Assembly (NCBI RefSeq): GCF_025999095.1
Contig: NZ_AP024678.1
Coordinates: 1,519,527-1,583,526 of the forward strand
From: Thermosynechococcus sp.
GTDB taxonomy: Bacteria; Cyanobacteriota; Cyanobacteriia; Thermosynechococcales; Thermosynechococcaceae
DNA length: 64,000 bases
Direction: 5' to 3'
Shown: one piece after another, positions 17,311-26,323 of the stretch
Layout: every line of letters starts with the position of its first letter
Position numbering within the stretch: position 1 is the stretch's first letter
The notes under the pieces: model-generated
What the model was told of the DNA's origin: nothing
Seen by the model: the letters and a program-made list of their open reading frames with translations, nothing else
The model's database searches: none
Translations under genes and position numbers: made by a program

Positions 17311-19137
17311 TTAAAACTCCAGCTCATCCTCTTCAGCAGCTTCAGGAATTGGGGTGTCCGGACTTTCGCCCTCATCGGGTAGGCGAATAACCACACCGTT
17401 AAAGAATCGTGCCAGTTTTTCGGCAGATTCACGCACAGGATCGGCAGCGGTGGTGAGGGGTGGTGGGGGTGGAACAGGGGTTGGCTCTCCAGCGGGGGGG
17501 TGGTGGGGCTTCTCTTGGCTGCTGGGGGATGACGACAGAGGATTGCGGCGGCTCCTTGGCTTCGGGTGCAGGTGTGGTGTTGTGGGGCAGCGGCGCAACC
17601 TCAAGAGTGCAACTTTGGTGCGGCGGCCTAGAACTTGGGAAAAGGCAGCTTCAATTTTGGCTTGGTTATTTTTCGTCAGATTTAACAGAGTTTGGTTGAC
17701 AATACCAATCTGTACCTCGCGATCGTCCAAGTGCCGTAGGTGACCATGTTGTGAAAGCAGCGCATAGGTACTCATTTGCATCTGCTGCAAGACCTGTAGT
17801 GCCTGTTGCCACACCTGTTCGGGATTGGCTACGGGATTGGCTACGGGTTCAGGAGATGCCGCTGGTTCAGGTGCCGCAGCAGCGGTTTCTTTAATTTGCA
17901 GGTGTTTAACTGACAATTCCGAGTTCTGAGGGAGGGGTTCTGCGGGCTTGGCGGCAACAGCAACTTCGGGTTTAATCCTAGGCGGCGCCCCAGTGGTCGG
18001 TTGTGGACTGGCAGCAGGCATGACCGTAGCTGGGGGCGGTTGGGGAACCCTCTCTGTCATCAGTCCTAAAATGCTAATTTCCAGCCAGAGGCGGGGTTGA
18101 TTGCTCTGTTTGATTTGGCTTTCACAGGTGCGCAGATGTTGTTGGGCGTGCAGAATCTCCTCAACTGACCATGCCTCAGCAAGGGCAATCAAGGCCTGCC
18201 AAGTTTCTGCGGTGAGGGCTACCAAGTCCTGCCGTTGAGGGACAGTTTTTGCCAAGAGCAAATCACGATAGAGACTGGCCAGATTTTGCAGAATTGTCAG
18301 CGGATCGCGACCCCGCTCCAGTAATTGGCGGGTCTGCTCGAGAACTGCCACTGCATCCCGACGGGCGATCGCCCCCAACAATTGCCGCAAATCTTGTTCT
18401 GGCACCGCTCCGGCCAGTTGCCATACGTGTTCTACCGTGATCCGTTCAGGATATAAGCTCAACTGATCCAGCAAGCTTTCAGCATCCCGCAGTCCCCCTT
18501 GGGCTAATTGGGCCACAAGGGTCAAGGCTTCAGGCTCAATATCAATTTGCTCTTTATCAGCAATGTCCTGAAGGTGGGCAACCATCTCCCCTAGGGGAAT
18601 CCGCCGAAAATCAAAGCGCTGGCAGCGGGAAATAATGGTGGGCAGCACCCGCTGTGGATCCGTTGTCGCTAGGATGAAGACCACATGGGGCGGCGGCTCC
18701 TCTAGGGTTTTGAGGAGGGCATTGAAGGCCGACACACTCAGCATGTGACATTCGTCAATCACATAAACCTTGTAGCGACACTGCACTGGGGCAAATTGTG
18801 CCTTCTCAATCAGTTCGCGGATATTATCCACCCCAGTGTGGCTGGCTGCATCAATTTCAATGACATCCAAACTGGTGCCATTAGCGACCTGCCGACAGAC
18901 TTCGCACTGGCCACAGGGGTCAGGAGTTGGTTTCCGACTCTTCAGGCAGTTGAGAGACTTTGCCAAAATACGGGCACTAGAGGTTTTGCCTGTGCCACGG
19001 GGACCGCAAAAGAGATAGGCGGGTGCAATGCGCTCCTTGAGCAAAGCCTGGGTGAGGGTGGTGGCGATCGCCCCCTGACCCACTAGGTCTGCAAAGCGTT
19101 GGGGGCGGTATTTGTGATGCAGGGGTTCGTAGGTCAC
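17311..19137 (-). CDS. dnaX: DNA polymerase III subunit gamma/tau
   Basis: A 608-residue clamp-loader ATPase. It has Walker A GPRGTGKTS near residue 46, a zinc-binding CGQCEVC region, Walker B VYVIDECHMLS, and sensor 1 ATTDPQRVLPTIISRCQRFD. Domain III and a Pro/Ala-rich linker (about residues 370-440 and 530-580) lead to an acidic C-terminus EEDELEF. The protein opens and closes the beta clamp and holds the replisome together. Some cyanobacterial dnaX genes carry an intein; this frame is continuous and has none. The IS481 relic begins just after its stop. A 12-bp palindrome TTAAAGCTTTAA (19190-19201) lies upstream. Confidence 0.96.
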   Translation of the reverse strand: MTYEPLHHKYRPQRFADLVGQGAIATTLTQALLKERIAPAYLFCGPRGTGKTSSARILAKSLNCLKSRKPTPDPCGQCEVCRQVANGTSLDVIEIDAASHTGVDNIRELIEKAQFAPVQCRYKVYVIDECHMLSVSAFNALLKTLEEPPPHVVFILATTDPQRVLPTIISRCQRFDFRRIPLGEMVAHLQDIADKEQIDIEPEALTLVAQLAQGGLRDAESLLDQLSLYPERITVEHVWQLAGAVPEQDLRQLLGAIARRDAVAVLEQTRQLLERGRDPLTILQNLASLYRDLLLAKTVPQRQDLVALTAETWQALIALAEAWSVEEILHAQQHLRTCESQIKQSNQPRLWLEISILGLMTERVPQPPPATVMPAASPQPTTGAPPRIKPEVAVAAKPAEPLPQNSELSVKHLQIKETAAAAPEPAASPEPVANPVANPEQVWQQALQVLQQMQMSTYALLSQHGHLRHLDDREVQIGIVNQTLLNLTKNNQAKIEAAFSQVLGRRTKVALLRLRRCPTTPHLHPKPRSRRNPLSSSPSSQEKPHHPPAGEPTPVPPPPPLTTAADPVRESAEKLARFFNGVVIRLPDEGESPDTPIPEAAEEDELEF

Positions 19138-19275
19138 CGCTGGGCTGCAATGGATAGGCCAAAGAAATCCTGTGGTTAACTTCCTGAACTTAAAGCTTTA
19201 AACTTGAGTGTGCGCCTGTTATTCTAGCAGGCCAGCAATTGCCGCCATCTCCCCGGATGGAATAAATCCGAGACC

Positions 19276-19536
19276 TTAGAACCACCCCTTTTTAGCAGCG
19301 ATGTAGGTATTGTAAAACTCCTGGTCACTTTTGCTGAGGTACATAATTCCCTCAATTAAGCCAATAATACCCATGACCGGGGCGGCCAAGCCGCAGGTCA
19401 ACAAGCTTAGCAGCAACATGATCAAGCCCTCGGTGTTGTAACCAAGGACAAATTTGTCAATGCCAAGGGCACCCAAGAGGATACCACAGATGCCAGCGGC
19501 AAGTTTTTTCCCTGAGATGTCGGAATTTGAAGTCAT
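19276..19536 (-). CDS. TM2 domain membrane protein
   Basis: 86 residues matching the TM2 domain: a charged N-terminus, a first hydrophobic helix LAAGICGILLGALGIDKFVLG ending in the family's GxxxFYLG-like turn, then a second helix with the conserved GIIGLIEGI. TM2 proteins are small two-helix membrane proteins of unknown biochemical role. It lies between dnaX and ndhN, with its own 129-bp upstream region. Confidence 0.8.
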   Translation of the reverse strand: MTSNSDISGKKLAAGICGILLGALGIDKFVLGYNTEGLIMLLLSLLTCGLAAPVMGIIGLIEGIMYLSKSDQEFYNTYIAAKKGWF

Positions 19537-19665
19537 CGTCCCTTTCCCAATGGTTATTTTTGATACAGGGAGACCAAGCCCCTCTGGCCTATATCCTTCA
19601 GAGTTGAAGGAAGACTGTCAAGGGGCAAGTAGGCAGTTTGTGGATTGACGCAGCAGTGTTAGAGC

Positions 19666-20118
19666 CTAGGCAGCAGCAACCCAATCCGCAAGGGGTTCCC
19701 AGCGCACAACGCGATCGCCCCCCACTTCCACCACGACTTTGAACTTCGGTAGGGTTTGGGTCAACTGTGCCAAGTAGGCAAATTCTTGCCTTGAGAGCCG
19801 CTTACCATCAATCAGCCAGAGCACCAGTCCCTTAGCATTGGGGGGTAGGTTTTCCAAATGGTACGTCACTAAGGGCGGCTGAAAATAAACGCGAATGTCT
19901 TCTTTGCCCGTGTGAGCCGGACGAATTCCGTGCTCTTGGGTCAGGTAGGCTGCTAAATCCCCCAAGCCCGGTGCGCTCATGGGCAAAGTGGTATAGCCCT
20001 TGGAACGCAGTCGCCGTTGATAGCGACCCTCAAAACCGCCCTCTGGGGGAACAAAGAGTGCCAATGCCCCAGCGGATTCTAAATCTTTGACAAATTGATA
20101 GCCAGCCAGCAGACCCAT
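19666..20118 (-). CDS. ndhN: NAD(P)H-quinone oxidoreductase subunit N
   Basis: 150 residues matching NdhN of cyanobacterial and chloroplast NDH-1: GYQFVKDLESAGALALFVPP, EGGFEGRYQRRLRSKGYTT, LPPNAKGLVLWLIDGK and VVVEVGGDRVVRWEPL. NdhN sits in the stroma/cytoplasm-facing arm of the thylakoid NDH-1 complex, which drives cyclic electron flow, respiration and CO2 uptake. The subunit is specific to oxygenic phototrophs and supports the organism assignment. It is a single gene here, not clustered with other ndh genes. Confidence 0.92.
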   Translation of the reverse strand: MGLLAGYQFVKDLESAGALALFVPPEGGFEGRYQRRLRSKGYTTLPMSAPGLGDLAAYLTQEHGIRPAHTGKEDIRVYFQPPLVTYHLENLPPNAKGLVLWLIDGKRLSRQEFAYLAQLTQTLPKFKVVVEVGGDRVVRWEPLADWVAAA

Positions 20119-20187
20119 AGATCTTTTCTCAGAGGTTTTAGCATTTCATCCAGCACTTTATCATGGTTATTCTTACTGCGGGTATGC

Positions 20188-20859
20188 CTAAGTTAATAGC
20201 AGTGCAAATAACCCACATAAGGCAATGCCATCAAAGACACCCGCACCACCAATACTGAGCACCCCCGCCGACATTCGCTCAATTTCCCGCAGGTGTAGTA
20301 AATCCGCACCAATCAGCGTTCCCAACACGCCCCCGGCAAAGGCAATAGGTGCTGCCGCTATGCCCCCAGAAATTAAAATGGCTGTCATTGCTGCCGTGAG
20401 GGGGGCAACCAAAGCATTCATTTGAATCCCAATGCCAGGTACCACTTGGGCAGAATAGTAGCTCACCACAGCCACGATCAAGGTCACCAAAAGAATCGCT
20501 AGGGGACTCACACGGGTAAATTGATAGAGTGCCAGCAGTGTGGGGATTAGGCCACCGCCCACATTCAGGGCCACAATAGTTTTTTGCTGAATTTTGCGCA
20601 GGGGAATTCCCCAAAACCGACTTAACCAGAGTTCTTCAAAATCGGGAACAATCGCCACCGTAGAGACCCGCTCGTAGAGGGGAATGTTAATTGTACTGCC
20701 GAGAATCACCATCAGCAGTAAGACCGAGGCAGCAGTCGGTGAAAAGCCCAACTTGGCAACGGCCACCTGTACGGCATCGAAGGCGATCGCCAGCCAGAAG
20801 AAAGGCAGCGACAGGAGCAGCAGCACAAACAGCAGGGCAGTAACGGGCAGATAAATCAT
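20188..20859 (-). CDS. DUF1614 family integral membrane protein
   Basis: 223 residues, mostly hydrophobic, with about seven membrane segments. The family blocks are LGSTINIPLYER, IALNVGGGLIPTLLALY, and the C-terminal GGAGVFDGIALCGLFALLL, matching DUF1614. The function is unknown. It lies downstream of the FHA-kinase gene on the same strand with a 30-bp gap, so the two may share a transcript. Confidence 0.8.
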   Translation of the reverse strand: MIYLPVTALLFVLLLLSLPFFWLAIAFDAVQVAVAKLGFSPTAASVLLLMVILGSTINIPLYERVSTVAIVPDFEELWLSRFWGIPLRKIQQKTIVALNVGGGLIPTLLALYQFTRVSPLAILLVTLIVAVVSYYSAQVVPGIGIQMNALVAPLTAAMTAILISGGIAAAPIAFAGGVLGTLIGADLLHLREIERMSAGVLSIGGAGVFDGIALCGLFALLLT

Positions 20860-20889
20860 AGAAACCTACAACTCGTTCAAACTGGAGCA

Positions 20890-22128
20890 TCAAACTTTGG
20901 ACGATTCTTGGGAGAGTTCTGCCAGGGTCTGCCTAAGTGCTTTGGCCAAAGCAATAGCAGAAGGATAGCGCTCAGATAGCAAAGGTGCGGTGGCGCGGTG
21001 GATCACGTCCTTCAAAGGATTGGGAATTTCTGGGCGATCCGATACATCAAGCCGATGGTAGCCCTGACGGTGATGATAGAAGCGCATTGGATTATCTCCC
21101 AAAAGTAGAAAGGCTAAGGTTGCGCCCACTGCAAACAGATCGGACTGAATGGTGGGTTTGCCCATCATCTGTTCCGGGGCGCTGTAGCCCTCCACAGCAA
21201 CGCGGGTGGGGGAATGCCCCAGTTCTTTGACCGCCCCAAAGTCAATCAAAACAATTTGGTTATCCCGCGATCGTACCAACAGGTTACTAGGTTTCAAGTC
21301 ACGGTGAATCACTGGTGGATCCTGATTGTGCAAGTAGTCTAAGACACCACAGGTTTGAATCATCCACTGCAGCGCCTGAGGAATCAGCACCGGGCCATTG
21401 CGCAGTACCCAGCGCTCTAGGTCAATACCATGAATGAGTTCCATGACCAAATAGCTTTTCCCATTTTCCACAAAAAAATCATAAAAGCGGGGAATCCCTG
21501 CATGCTCAAGGAGTTGCAGGATACGAGCTTCCCGTTCAAAAAGTTCCTGCGCCTTCTCATTATCCGCCATCTCAGACCGCAGTTCCTTGAGAACCCGCAC
21601 CTCTGGAACCTTGCCAGTCCATCCCCCAGGGGGGTGAGCTTCACAGGCCAAGTAGGTCCTGCCAATCCCACCTTGGCCTAAAAGGCGCAGGATGTGATAG
21701 TTGCGTACGGTGCGCTGCACATTGAGGGGTTGACCGCAGTGAATGCAAAACAGATTCCCGGGCATATTACCGGCATGGGTACACTCACCAAGAGTGGGGG
21801 CACTGCGGCGAAAGGTTTGCTCATGGAATTCCAGAATCGGGCCTGTGGGTCCTAGCTGGATGAGGCTGCCACTGGCAAGTTTGCTCTCATCAACAAGGCG
21901 ACCATCGACAAACGTACCGATCGCCCCCAAACTTTTGAGAAACCAACGACCGAGATTCTCTGGATCCCGGTAGCACGAGAGTTCCGCGTGATAGCGGCTA
22001 ACCAGAATATCGTTGAGAATCACATCATTGTCGGCAGCGCGACCAATGCGGATGGTTGTTTTTATGGGAAAACGCCAGGTTCTAACCGGAGTGCGTTTCC
22101 AAGGGTCCAACAGGTGCAGGATAATCAC
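20890..22128 (-). CDS. Ser/Thr protein kinase with N-terminal FHA domain and zinc ribbon
   Basis: 412 residues in three parts. An FHA phosphothreonine-binding domain covers about 20-105 (IRIGRAADNDVILND, VSRYHAEL). A short four-cysteine ribbon follows: CTHAGNMPGNLFCIHCGQP. The Hanks-type kinase runs from about 148 to the end, with glycine loop LLGQGGIGRTYLA, the ATP lysine in RVLKEL, catalytic VIHRDLKPSN, metal-binding LIDFGAVKELG and SAPEQM. All key catalytic residues are present. No membrane segment is seen, so it should be soluble. Substrates are unknown. A related kinase lies on the other strand 430 bp away, across tRNA-Thr. Confidence 0.9.
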   Translation of the reverse strand: MIILHLLDPWKRTPVRTWRFPIKTTIRIGRAADNDVILNDILVSRYHAELSCYRDPENLGRWFLKSLGAIGTFVDGRLVDESKLASGSLIQLGPTGPILEFHEQTFRRSAPTLGECTHAGNMPGNLFCIHCGQPLNVQRTVRNYHILRLLGQGGIGRTYLACEAHPPGGWTGKVPEVRVLKELRSEMADNEKAQELFEREARILQLLEHAGIPRFYDFFVENGKSYLVMELIHGIDLERWVLRNGPVLIPQALQWMIQTCGVLDYLHNQDPPVIHRDLKPSNLLVRSRDNQIVLIDFGAVKELGHSPTRVAVEGYSAPEQMMGKPTIQSDLFAVGATLAFLLLGDNPMRFYHHRQGYHRLDVSDRPEIPNPLKDVIHRATAPLLSERYPSAIALAKALRQTLAELSQESSKV

Positions 22129-22160
22129 GGTAGTGCAACTGCCACAGGAAGCTAATCAAA

Positions 22161-22192
22161 ACTTAGATCATTTTCTTTAGATCATTTTCTAG
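22161..22192. repeat. Short tandem repeat
   Basis: TAGATCATTTTCTT is repeated almost perfectly twice in tandem (unit about 14 bp) just upstream of the FHA-kinase gene. It may reflect slippage or a paired binding site; nothing more can be said. Confidence 0.4.
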
Positions 22193-22388
22193 GCGTTGCT
22201 GATGGCTGCTGGGGTTTGCAATGAATCATTAACAACTCAAGCCCGATTGCTGCGATCTTCAACTTGGCATCCCCTTAGCAGGCCGCCTTGCCCTTGCATC
22301 TTTGCGGCGCTGGGACTGCGCAATGCCCAAAAAAGATTGATAGGTAAGGTTCCCCACTGTTGCTAAGACGTAGTATGCTAGAAATAGT

Positions 22389-22461
<73 letters not shown>

Positions 22462-22473
22462 TGGCGAGAGGTT

Positions 22474-22489
22474 ACTCTTCCTAAAGAGT
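22474..22489 (+). terminator. Hairpin downstream of tRNA-Thr
   Basis: ACTCTT and AAGAGT form a perfect 6-bp stem with a CCTA loop, 12 bases after the tRNA. It is not followed by a strong T run, so it may be a processing or pausing structure rather than a classic terminator. Confidence 0.4.
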
Positions 22490-22560
22490 CTTGCCCTGCC
22501 GCAAGGGTGGCAGATATTCTGGGGGCATTATTATAGAGGAAACCTTGGATCAGCAGGTCC

Positions 22561-24072
22561 ATGTTGGCTTATTGTACTCGTCCCCATTGCCCGCGTCCGC
22601 AAAACGCTCTTCCCGAATTGGATCAACCTAACCAGAGCTACAGTCGCATTCGTGACCGATTTTGCATCACCTGTGGCATGCCCCTCATTTTGCGGGGTCG
22701 CTATGTGGCAGAGCGGGTCTTGGGGCGGGGGGGCTTTGGGGCTGCCTACTTAGCACGGGATTTGGATACGCCAGGGTGGCGATACTGTGTTATTAAACAA
22801 TTTTTGCCCAACGTCTCAGACCCCCGCAGCTTGCAAAAGGCTCAAGAACTCTTTGAGCGGGAAGCAAAAGTTCTCGAAGAACTGGGTCAACATGCTCAAA
22901 TTCCTGATTTACTGGCGTTTTTTCGCGAGGAAGTCCCCAGCTTTAACGGCTCCGGTGAAGAAAGCTACTTTTACTTGGTTCAGGAGTTTATTGATGGCGA
23001 AACCCTAGAAGACGAGTTGGCCCAGCAGGGCTGCTTTAGCGAAGAGCAGGTACGACAAGTGCTGCGGGAGCTGCTGCCTGTCCTGCAATATGTCCATGAG
23101 CGCGGTTCTATTCACCGCGATATTAAGCTCTCGAATATCATGCGCCAGCACCCCAGTAAAACCAAGTTTCCCGGCCAAGGGCGGCTCTACTTGCTGGATT
23201 TTGGGGCGGTGAAACAAGTTTCCCAAACGTCTATCCAAAGCCGCAGTACCGGTATTTATACCGCTCACTATGCGCCTCCAGAACAGATACGCGGTGAACG
23301 GGTCTTTCCTAACTCAGATCTCTATGCTTTGGCGGTCACTTGTATTGTGCTGCTGACGGGCAAAGACCCCGAAGAGCTATTTGATGCCTATAACAACCGC
23401 TGGAATTGGCACTCCTATGTTCCCTCTGTCAGTCAGCAGCTCCAGCACATTCTAGACCGCATGTTGCAGTCGGCGCCGAGCGATCGCTACCAATCGGCGG
23501 CAGAGGTCTTAGCAGACTTAAATGCTTCGCCTACCCCCGCCCCAGCACCCCCCCCCTCGCCACAATCAGTAACACCGCTCCCCTCGCCACAGCCAGTGAC
23601 GGCGCCCCGCCCGCCCTCCCAAGTGAGCTCACTACCGTCACCTTCGGCGCCGATACCGTCCCCCAAAGGGGCACCCCCTGCAAAGGCGAGACCACCGCGG
23701 CGGCCTCCTCCACCCTTACCCGCCTTCAAAATTCTCATGGGGGCGGGCTTTACAGGCTTTGAAATGGCGGCGTTGGGGGTGATGGTTTCCAGCTTAATGA
23801 CCAGTTGGCAATTACCCCTTGGGGTCAGTGCTGGTGTGATTGGGGGGGTGTTTGCCCTCTTGGTATTTATGCAGCTCAAAGGCTGGATTGAACACTGGGA
23901 ACAATTGATCATTGCGACATTGTCAGGGGCGGCTCTTTTCTTTTTTCCTTCCTTGCAGGCGGGATTGGGGGGACTGACGGCCCTGCTCATGTGTGGTTTA
24001 GTCGGCTTAGGTTGCGTTGTTGTCGGTAACATCTTTTTGTTGATTTACAACGTTTTGGCGCAGTTCTTGTAG
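22561..24072 (+). CDS. Ser/Thr protein kinase with zinc ribbon and C-terminal membrane domain
   Basis: 503 residues. The N-terminus has a four-cysteine ribbon (CTRPHC ... CITCG), then a Hanks kinase at about 45-320: VLGRGGFGAAYLA, ATP lysine in VIKQFLP, SIHRDIKLSN, LLDFGAVKQVS and YAPPEQI. A Pro/Ser-rich linker with PSPQ-type repeats covers about 320-395. Four hydrophobic helices end the protein. The layout is a cytoplasmic kinase tethered to the membrane by its C-terminus. All catalytic motifs are intact. An MBL-fold gene starts 10 bp after the stop, so the genes are probably co-transcribed. Confidence 0.9.
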   Translation: MLAYCTRPHCPRPQNALPELDQPNQSYSRIRDRFCITCGMPLILRGRYVAERVLGRGGFGAAYLARDLDTPGWRYCVIKQFLPNVSDPRSLQKAQELFEREAKVLEELGQHAQIPDLLAFFREEVPSFNGSGEESYFYLVQEFIDGETLEDELAQQGCFSEEQVRQVLRELLPVLQYVHERGSIHRDIKLSNIMRQHPSKTKFPGQGRLYLLDFGAVKQVSQTSIQSRSTGIYTAHYAPPEQIRGERVFPNSDLYALAVTCIVLLTGKDPEELFDAYNNRWNWHSYVPSVSQQLQHILDRMLQSAPSDRYQSAAEVLADLNASPTPAPAPPPSPQSVTPLPSPQPVTAPRPPSQVSSLPSPSAPIPSPKGAPPAKARPPRRPPPPLPAFKILMGAGFTGFEMAALGVMVSSLMTSWQLPLGVSAGVIGGVFALLVFMQLKGWIEHWEQLIIATLSGAALFFFPSLQAGLGGLTALLMCGLVGLGCVVVGNIFLLIYNVLAQFL

Positions 24073-24082
24073 GAGCGGAGCG

Positions 24083-24838
24083 ATGCAGTTAATGTGGCTG
24101 GAGAGCAATACGTGGTTGTGGAAGCTGGGTTCTACAAGGGTTCTGGTTGATCCGTGGTTGGTGGGCCCGCTCACCTTTGGCAATACCCCCTGGCTATTTC
24201 AGGCGGAGCGATCGCGCCCCTGTGCCATGCCGAGCGATGTGGATATCATTTTGCTCTCCCAAGGACTACCGGATCACTGCCATGAGCCTACCCTCCGTGC
24301 CTGCGATCGCGCCCTACCAGTCATTGCCTCCCCCAGTGCCGCCAACGTTGCCCAGAGTCTTGGCTTTGAAACGGTGATTTCCCTTAGCCCCCACCAAACC
24401 CATACCTACCGCGATCTGGTCATCCAAGCCACCCAGGGTGCCAGTATCGGCCCCACGCAACAGGAAAATGGGTACATTCTGCGCTGGGGTACTCAAAGTC
24501 TCTACTATGAACCCCATGGCTGTCATGATCCGTGGCTGCGCAGCTATGGCAAGGTGGATGTGGTGATTACCCCCCTATTGGATGTGTGTTTACCCCTGGT
24601 GGGGGCGATTCTCAAGGGGGGCAAAACGGCCTTGACCCTGGGGCAATGGCTACAACCGAAGGTCATGATCACGACAGCGGGCAATGGCACCCTCCGCCTT
24701 CAGGGATGGCTACCGCGACTACTCTCGGTTCAAGGAACCCTTGAGGAATTGCAAGGGTCGTTTCAGCGGCTTGGACTCAGCACGCGTTTGGTGGAACCAG
24801 TGGCCTACACTCCCCTTGTTCTGCTGGCTGAGGCATAG
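24083..24838 (+). CDS. MBL-fold hydrolase-like protein with variant metal motif
   Basis: 251 residues with the UlaG-like beta-lactamase fold: an N-terminal LWKLGSTRVLVDPWLVG, then the motif-II position reading SQGLPDHCHEPTL. Classic enzymes have HxHxDH there; here the first two histidines are Q and L. The same substitution is known in a cyanobacterial/plant branch of the family, so this is probably a lineage trait and not decay. Hydrolytic activity is doubtful. Start ATG follows GGAGCGGAGCG. It lies between the kinase and the psiE-like gene in one tight run. Confidence 0.78.
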   Translation: MQLMWLESNTWLWKLGSTRVLVDPWLVGPLTFGNTPWLFQAERSRPCAMPSDVDIILLSQGLPDHCHEPTLRACDRALPVIASPSAANVAQSLGFETVISLSPHQTHTYRDLVIQATQGASIGPTQQENGYILRWGTQSLYYEPHGCHDPWLRSYGKVDVVITPLLDVCLPLVGAILKGGKTALTLGQWLQPKVMITTAGNGTLRLQGWLPRLLSVQGTLEELQGSFQRLGLSTRLVEPVAYTPLVLLAEA

Positions 24839-24840
24839 GA

Positions 24841-25332
24841 ATGCGAGGCTGGTTGCGGTCTTTAATTGGCCTTGGGCAACAGGTCGTCATGCTGCTGCAG
24901 GACAATCAGCGATTTTTGCACCTTCTCAGCCAGATTGAAGGCATAGCAACGCGGGTGCTGGCGATCGGGATGCTGCTGGTGGTCATCGTCGCCATTGTTG
25001 ATTTGGGGCGGATTTTGACCGTAGAGCTACTCTCACCCCCCGTGGGGCAGTTTAGCTTGGAACTGGTGAAAATCTTTGGCCTCTTTCTCAATGTTCTGGT
25101 GGCATTGGAAATTCTCGAAAACATCACGGCCTACCTGAAAACCCATGTCTCCTCCCAGATTGTTGAGCTGGTGATTGTTACCTCCCTGATTGCCATTGCC
25201 CGTAAAATCATCATTCTGGATATTAGCCAACCAGAAACGGTGGCAAAGCTCCTGGGGCTGGCGATCGCCATCTTGGCCTTGTCTGCCAGTTACTGGATTG
25301 TGCGTCGTCTAAACTATCGGCGGCGTCCCTGA
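24841..25332 (+). CDS. PsiE-like (phosphate-starvation-inducible E) membrane protein
   Basis: 163 residues with about four hydrophobic helices. The sequence VELVIVTSLIAIARKIIILD with following helices matches the PsiE/DUF2495-type membrane family. The function in cyanobacteria is unknown; the E. coli namesake responds to phosphate starvation and cAMP-CRP. ATG begins 2 bp after the MBL-fold stop. Its 3' end overlaps the convergent tyrA by 24 bp. Confidence 0.8.
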   Translation: MRGWLRSLIGLGQQVVMLLQDNQRFLHLLSQIEGIATRVLAIGMLLVVIVAIVDLGRILTVELLSPPVGQFSLELVKIFGLFLNVLVALEILENITAYLKTHVSSQIVELVIVTSLIAIARKIIILDISQPETVAKLLGLAIAILALSASYWIVRRLNYRRRP

Positions 25333-26172
25333 GGGATAGACCTGCTCACGGTAAGCTTTGGCCTGCTCCAAGGTTGTTTGCAGGCGCTCCCAGTCCTGCT
25401 GCTCCACTTGGCGAATCAGATCATCAAGGGTGGCACGGTAGTGAATCAGGCAGTGGCGCAGGGCGGCGCGGTTATATTCCGCCATCATCCGTCCCAACTC
25501 TGGGTTACCACCCCCAACGCGGCTGGTATCGCGAAAGCCAGAGCTAGCCAACTGCTGGGCAAGCGTCCGAATTGGCTCATTGGCTTCTTGGGCATTAGCA
25601 AGAATCAGGGCTGCACTCACCAGTACGGGGAGGTGGGATATCCAAGCAACGGCGCGATCGTGATCCGATGGGGTGGCATAGAGCAGCTTTGCCCCGAGAT
25701 CATTGACCACGCCAGCGACACAGTCAATGGCAGCACTTTGGGTGTGCAGGGTGGGGGTGAGAACATAGGGAGCATTCTCAAAGAGATGGGCCTGGGCCGC
25801 TTCAATGCCGGATTCTGCCGTACCGGCCATCGGGTGACCACCGACATAACGTGGCCAGAGTTTTTCGAGGGCGGGGACGATCTCTCCCTTGACGGATCCC
25901 ACATCCGTCAGCACGGTTTCCGGACTGAGATAGGGGATGATCTCAAGTGCGACAGGAAGGATGCTGCCGATGGGGGGGCAGAGAAACACCAGATCAAGGG
26001 CACGCAAAATTTGCGGCTCCGTACCGCCCCAGTCAATGGCTCCCCTGGCGATCGCCCGCTCGCAGGTTTCAGGGCGCCGACTCAGCCCCACCACATAGTG
26101 CCCCCTGGCCCGCAGATCAATGCCCAGCGACCCACCAATCAGTCCCAATCCGACAATGCCAATGCGCAGCAT
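25309..26172 (-). CDS. tyrA: Prephenate/arogenate dehydrogenase
   Basis: 287 residues from the ATG at 26172. The N-terminal Rossmann motif is GIVGLGLIGGSLGIDL. Family blocks follow: FLCPPIGSILP, DVGSVKGEIVP, HPMAGTAESG and HDRAVAWISHLP. In cyanobacteria TyrA oxidises arogenate (with NADP) to tyrosine. The open frame extends to 26406 but nothing resembles TyrA upstream of MLRIGI, so the internal ATG is used. It stands alone and overlaps the psiE-like gene tail-to-tail. Confidence 0.93.
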   Translation of the reverse strand: MLRIGIVGLGLIGGSLGIDLRARGHYVVGLSRRPETCERAIARGAIDWGGTEPQILRALDLVFLCPPIGSILPVALEIIPYLSPETVLTDVGSVKGEIVPALEKLWPRYVGGHPMAGTAESGIEAAQAHLFENAPYVLTPTLHTQSAAIDCVAGVVNDLGAKLLYATPSDHDRAVAWISHLPVLVSAALILANAQEANEPIRTLAQQLASSGFRDTSRVGGGNPELGRMMAEYNRAALRHCLIHYRATLDDLIRQVEQQDWERLQTTLEQAKAYREQVYPSGTPPIV

Positions 26173-26323
26173 CCCGCCTCTAACCTGAACATCTTTCCAA
26201 TTGTGACCTGATTCTTGTTCTGAGGGATATTCTCCGCCGCTGCAGATTTGTGCTTTGGCTTCACAGCCAGCGGAGATAGCTTCGATACAATCAGAAATAA
26301 ATCTGTTGCGCTCTAGGCCATCC

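Noticed and set aside
17311-19137. Intein in dnaX
   Set aside because: The ATPase frame is continuous across the P-loop and Walker B with no insertion.
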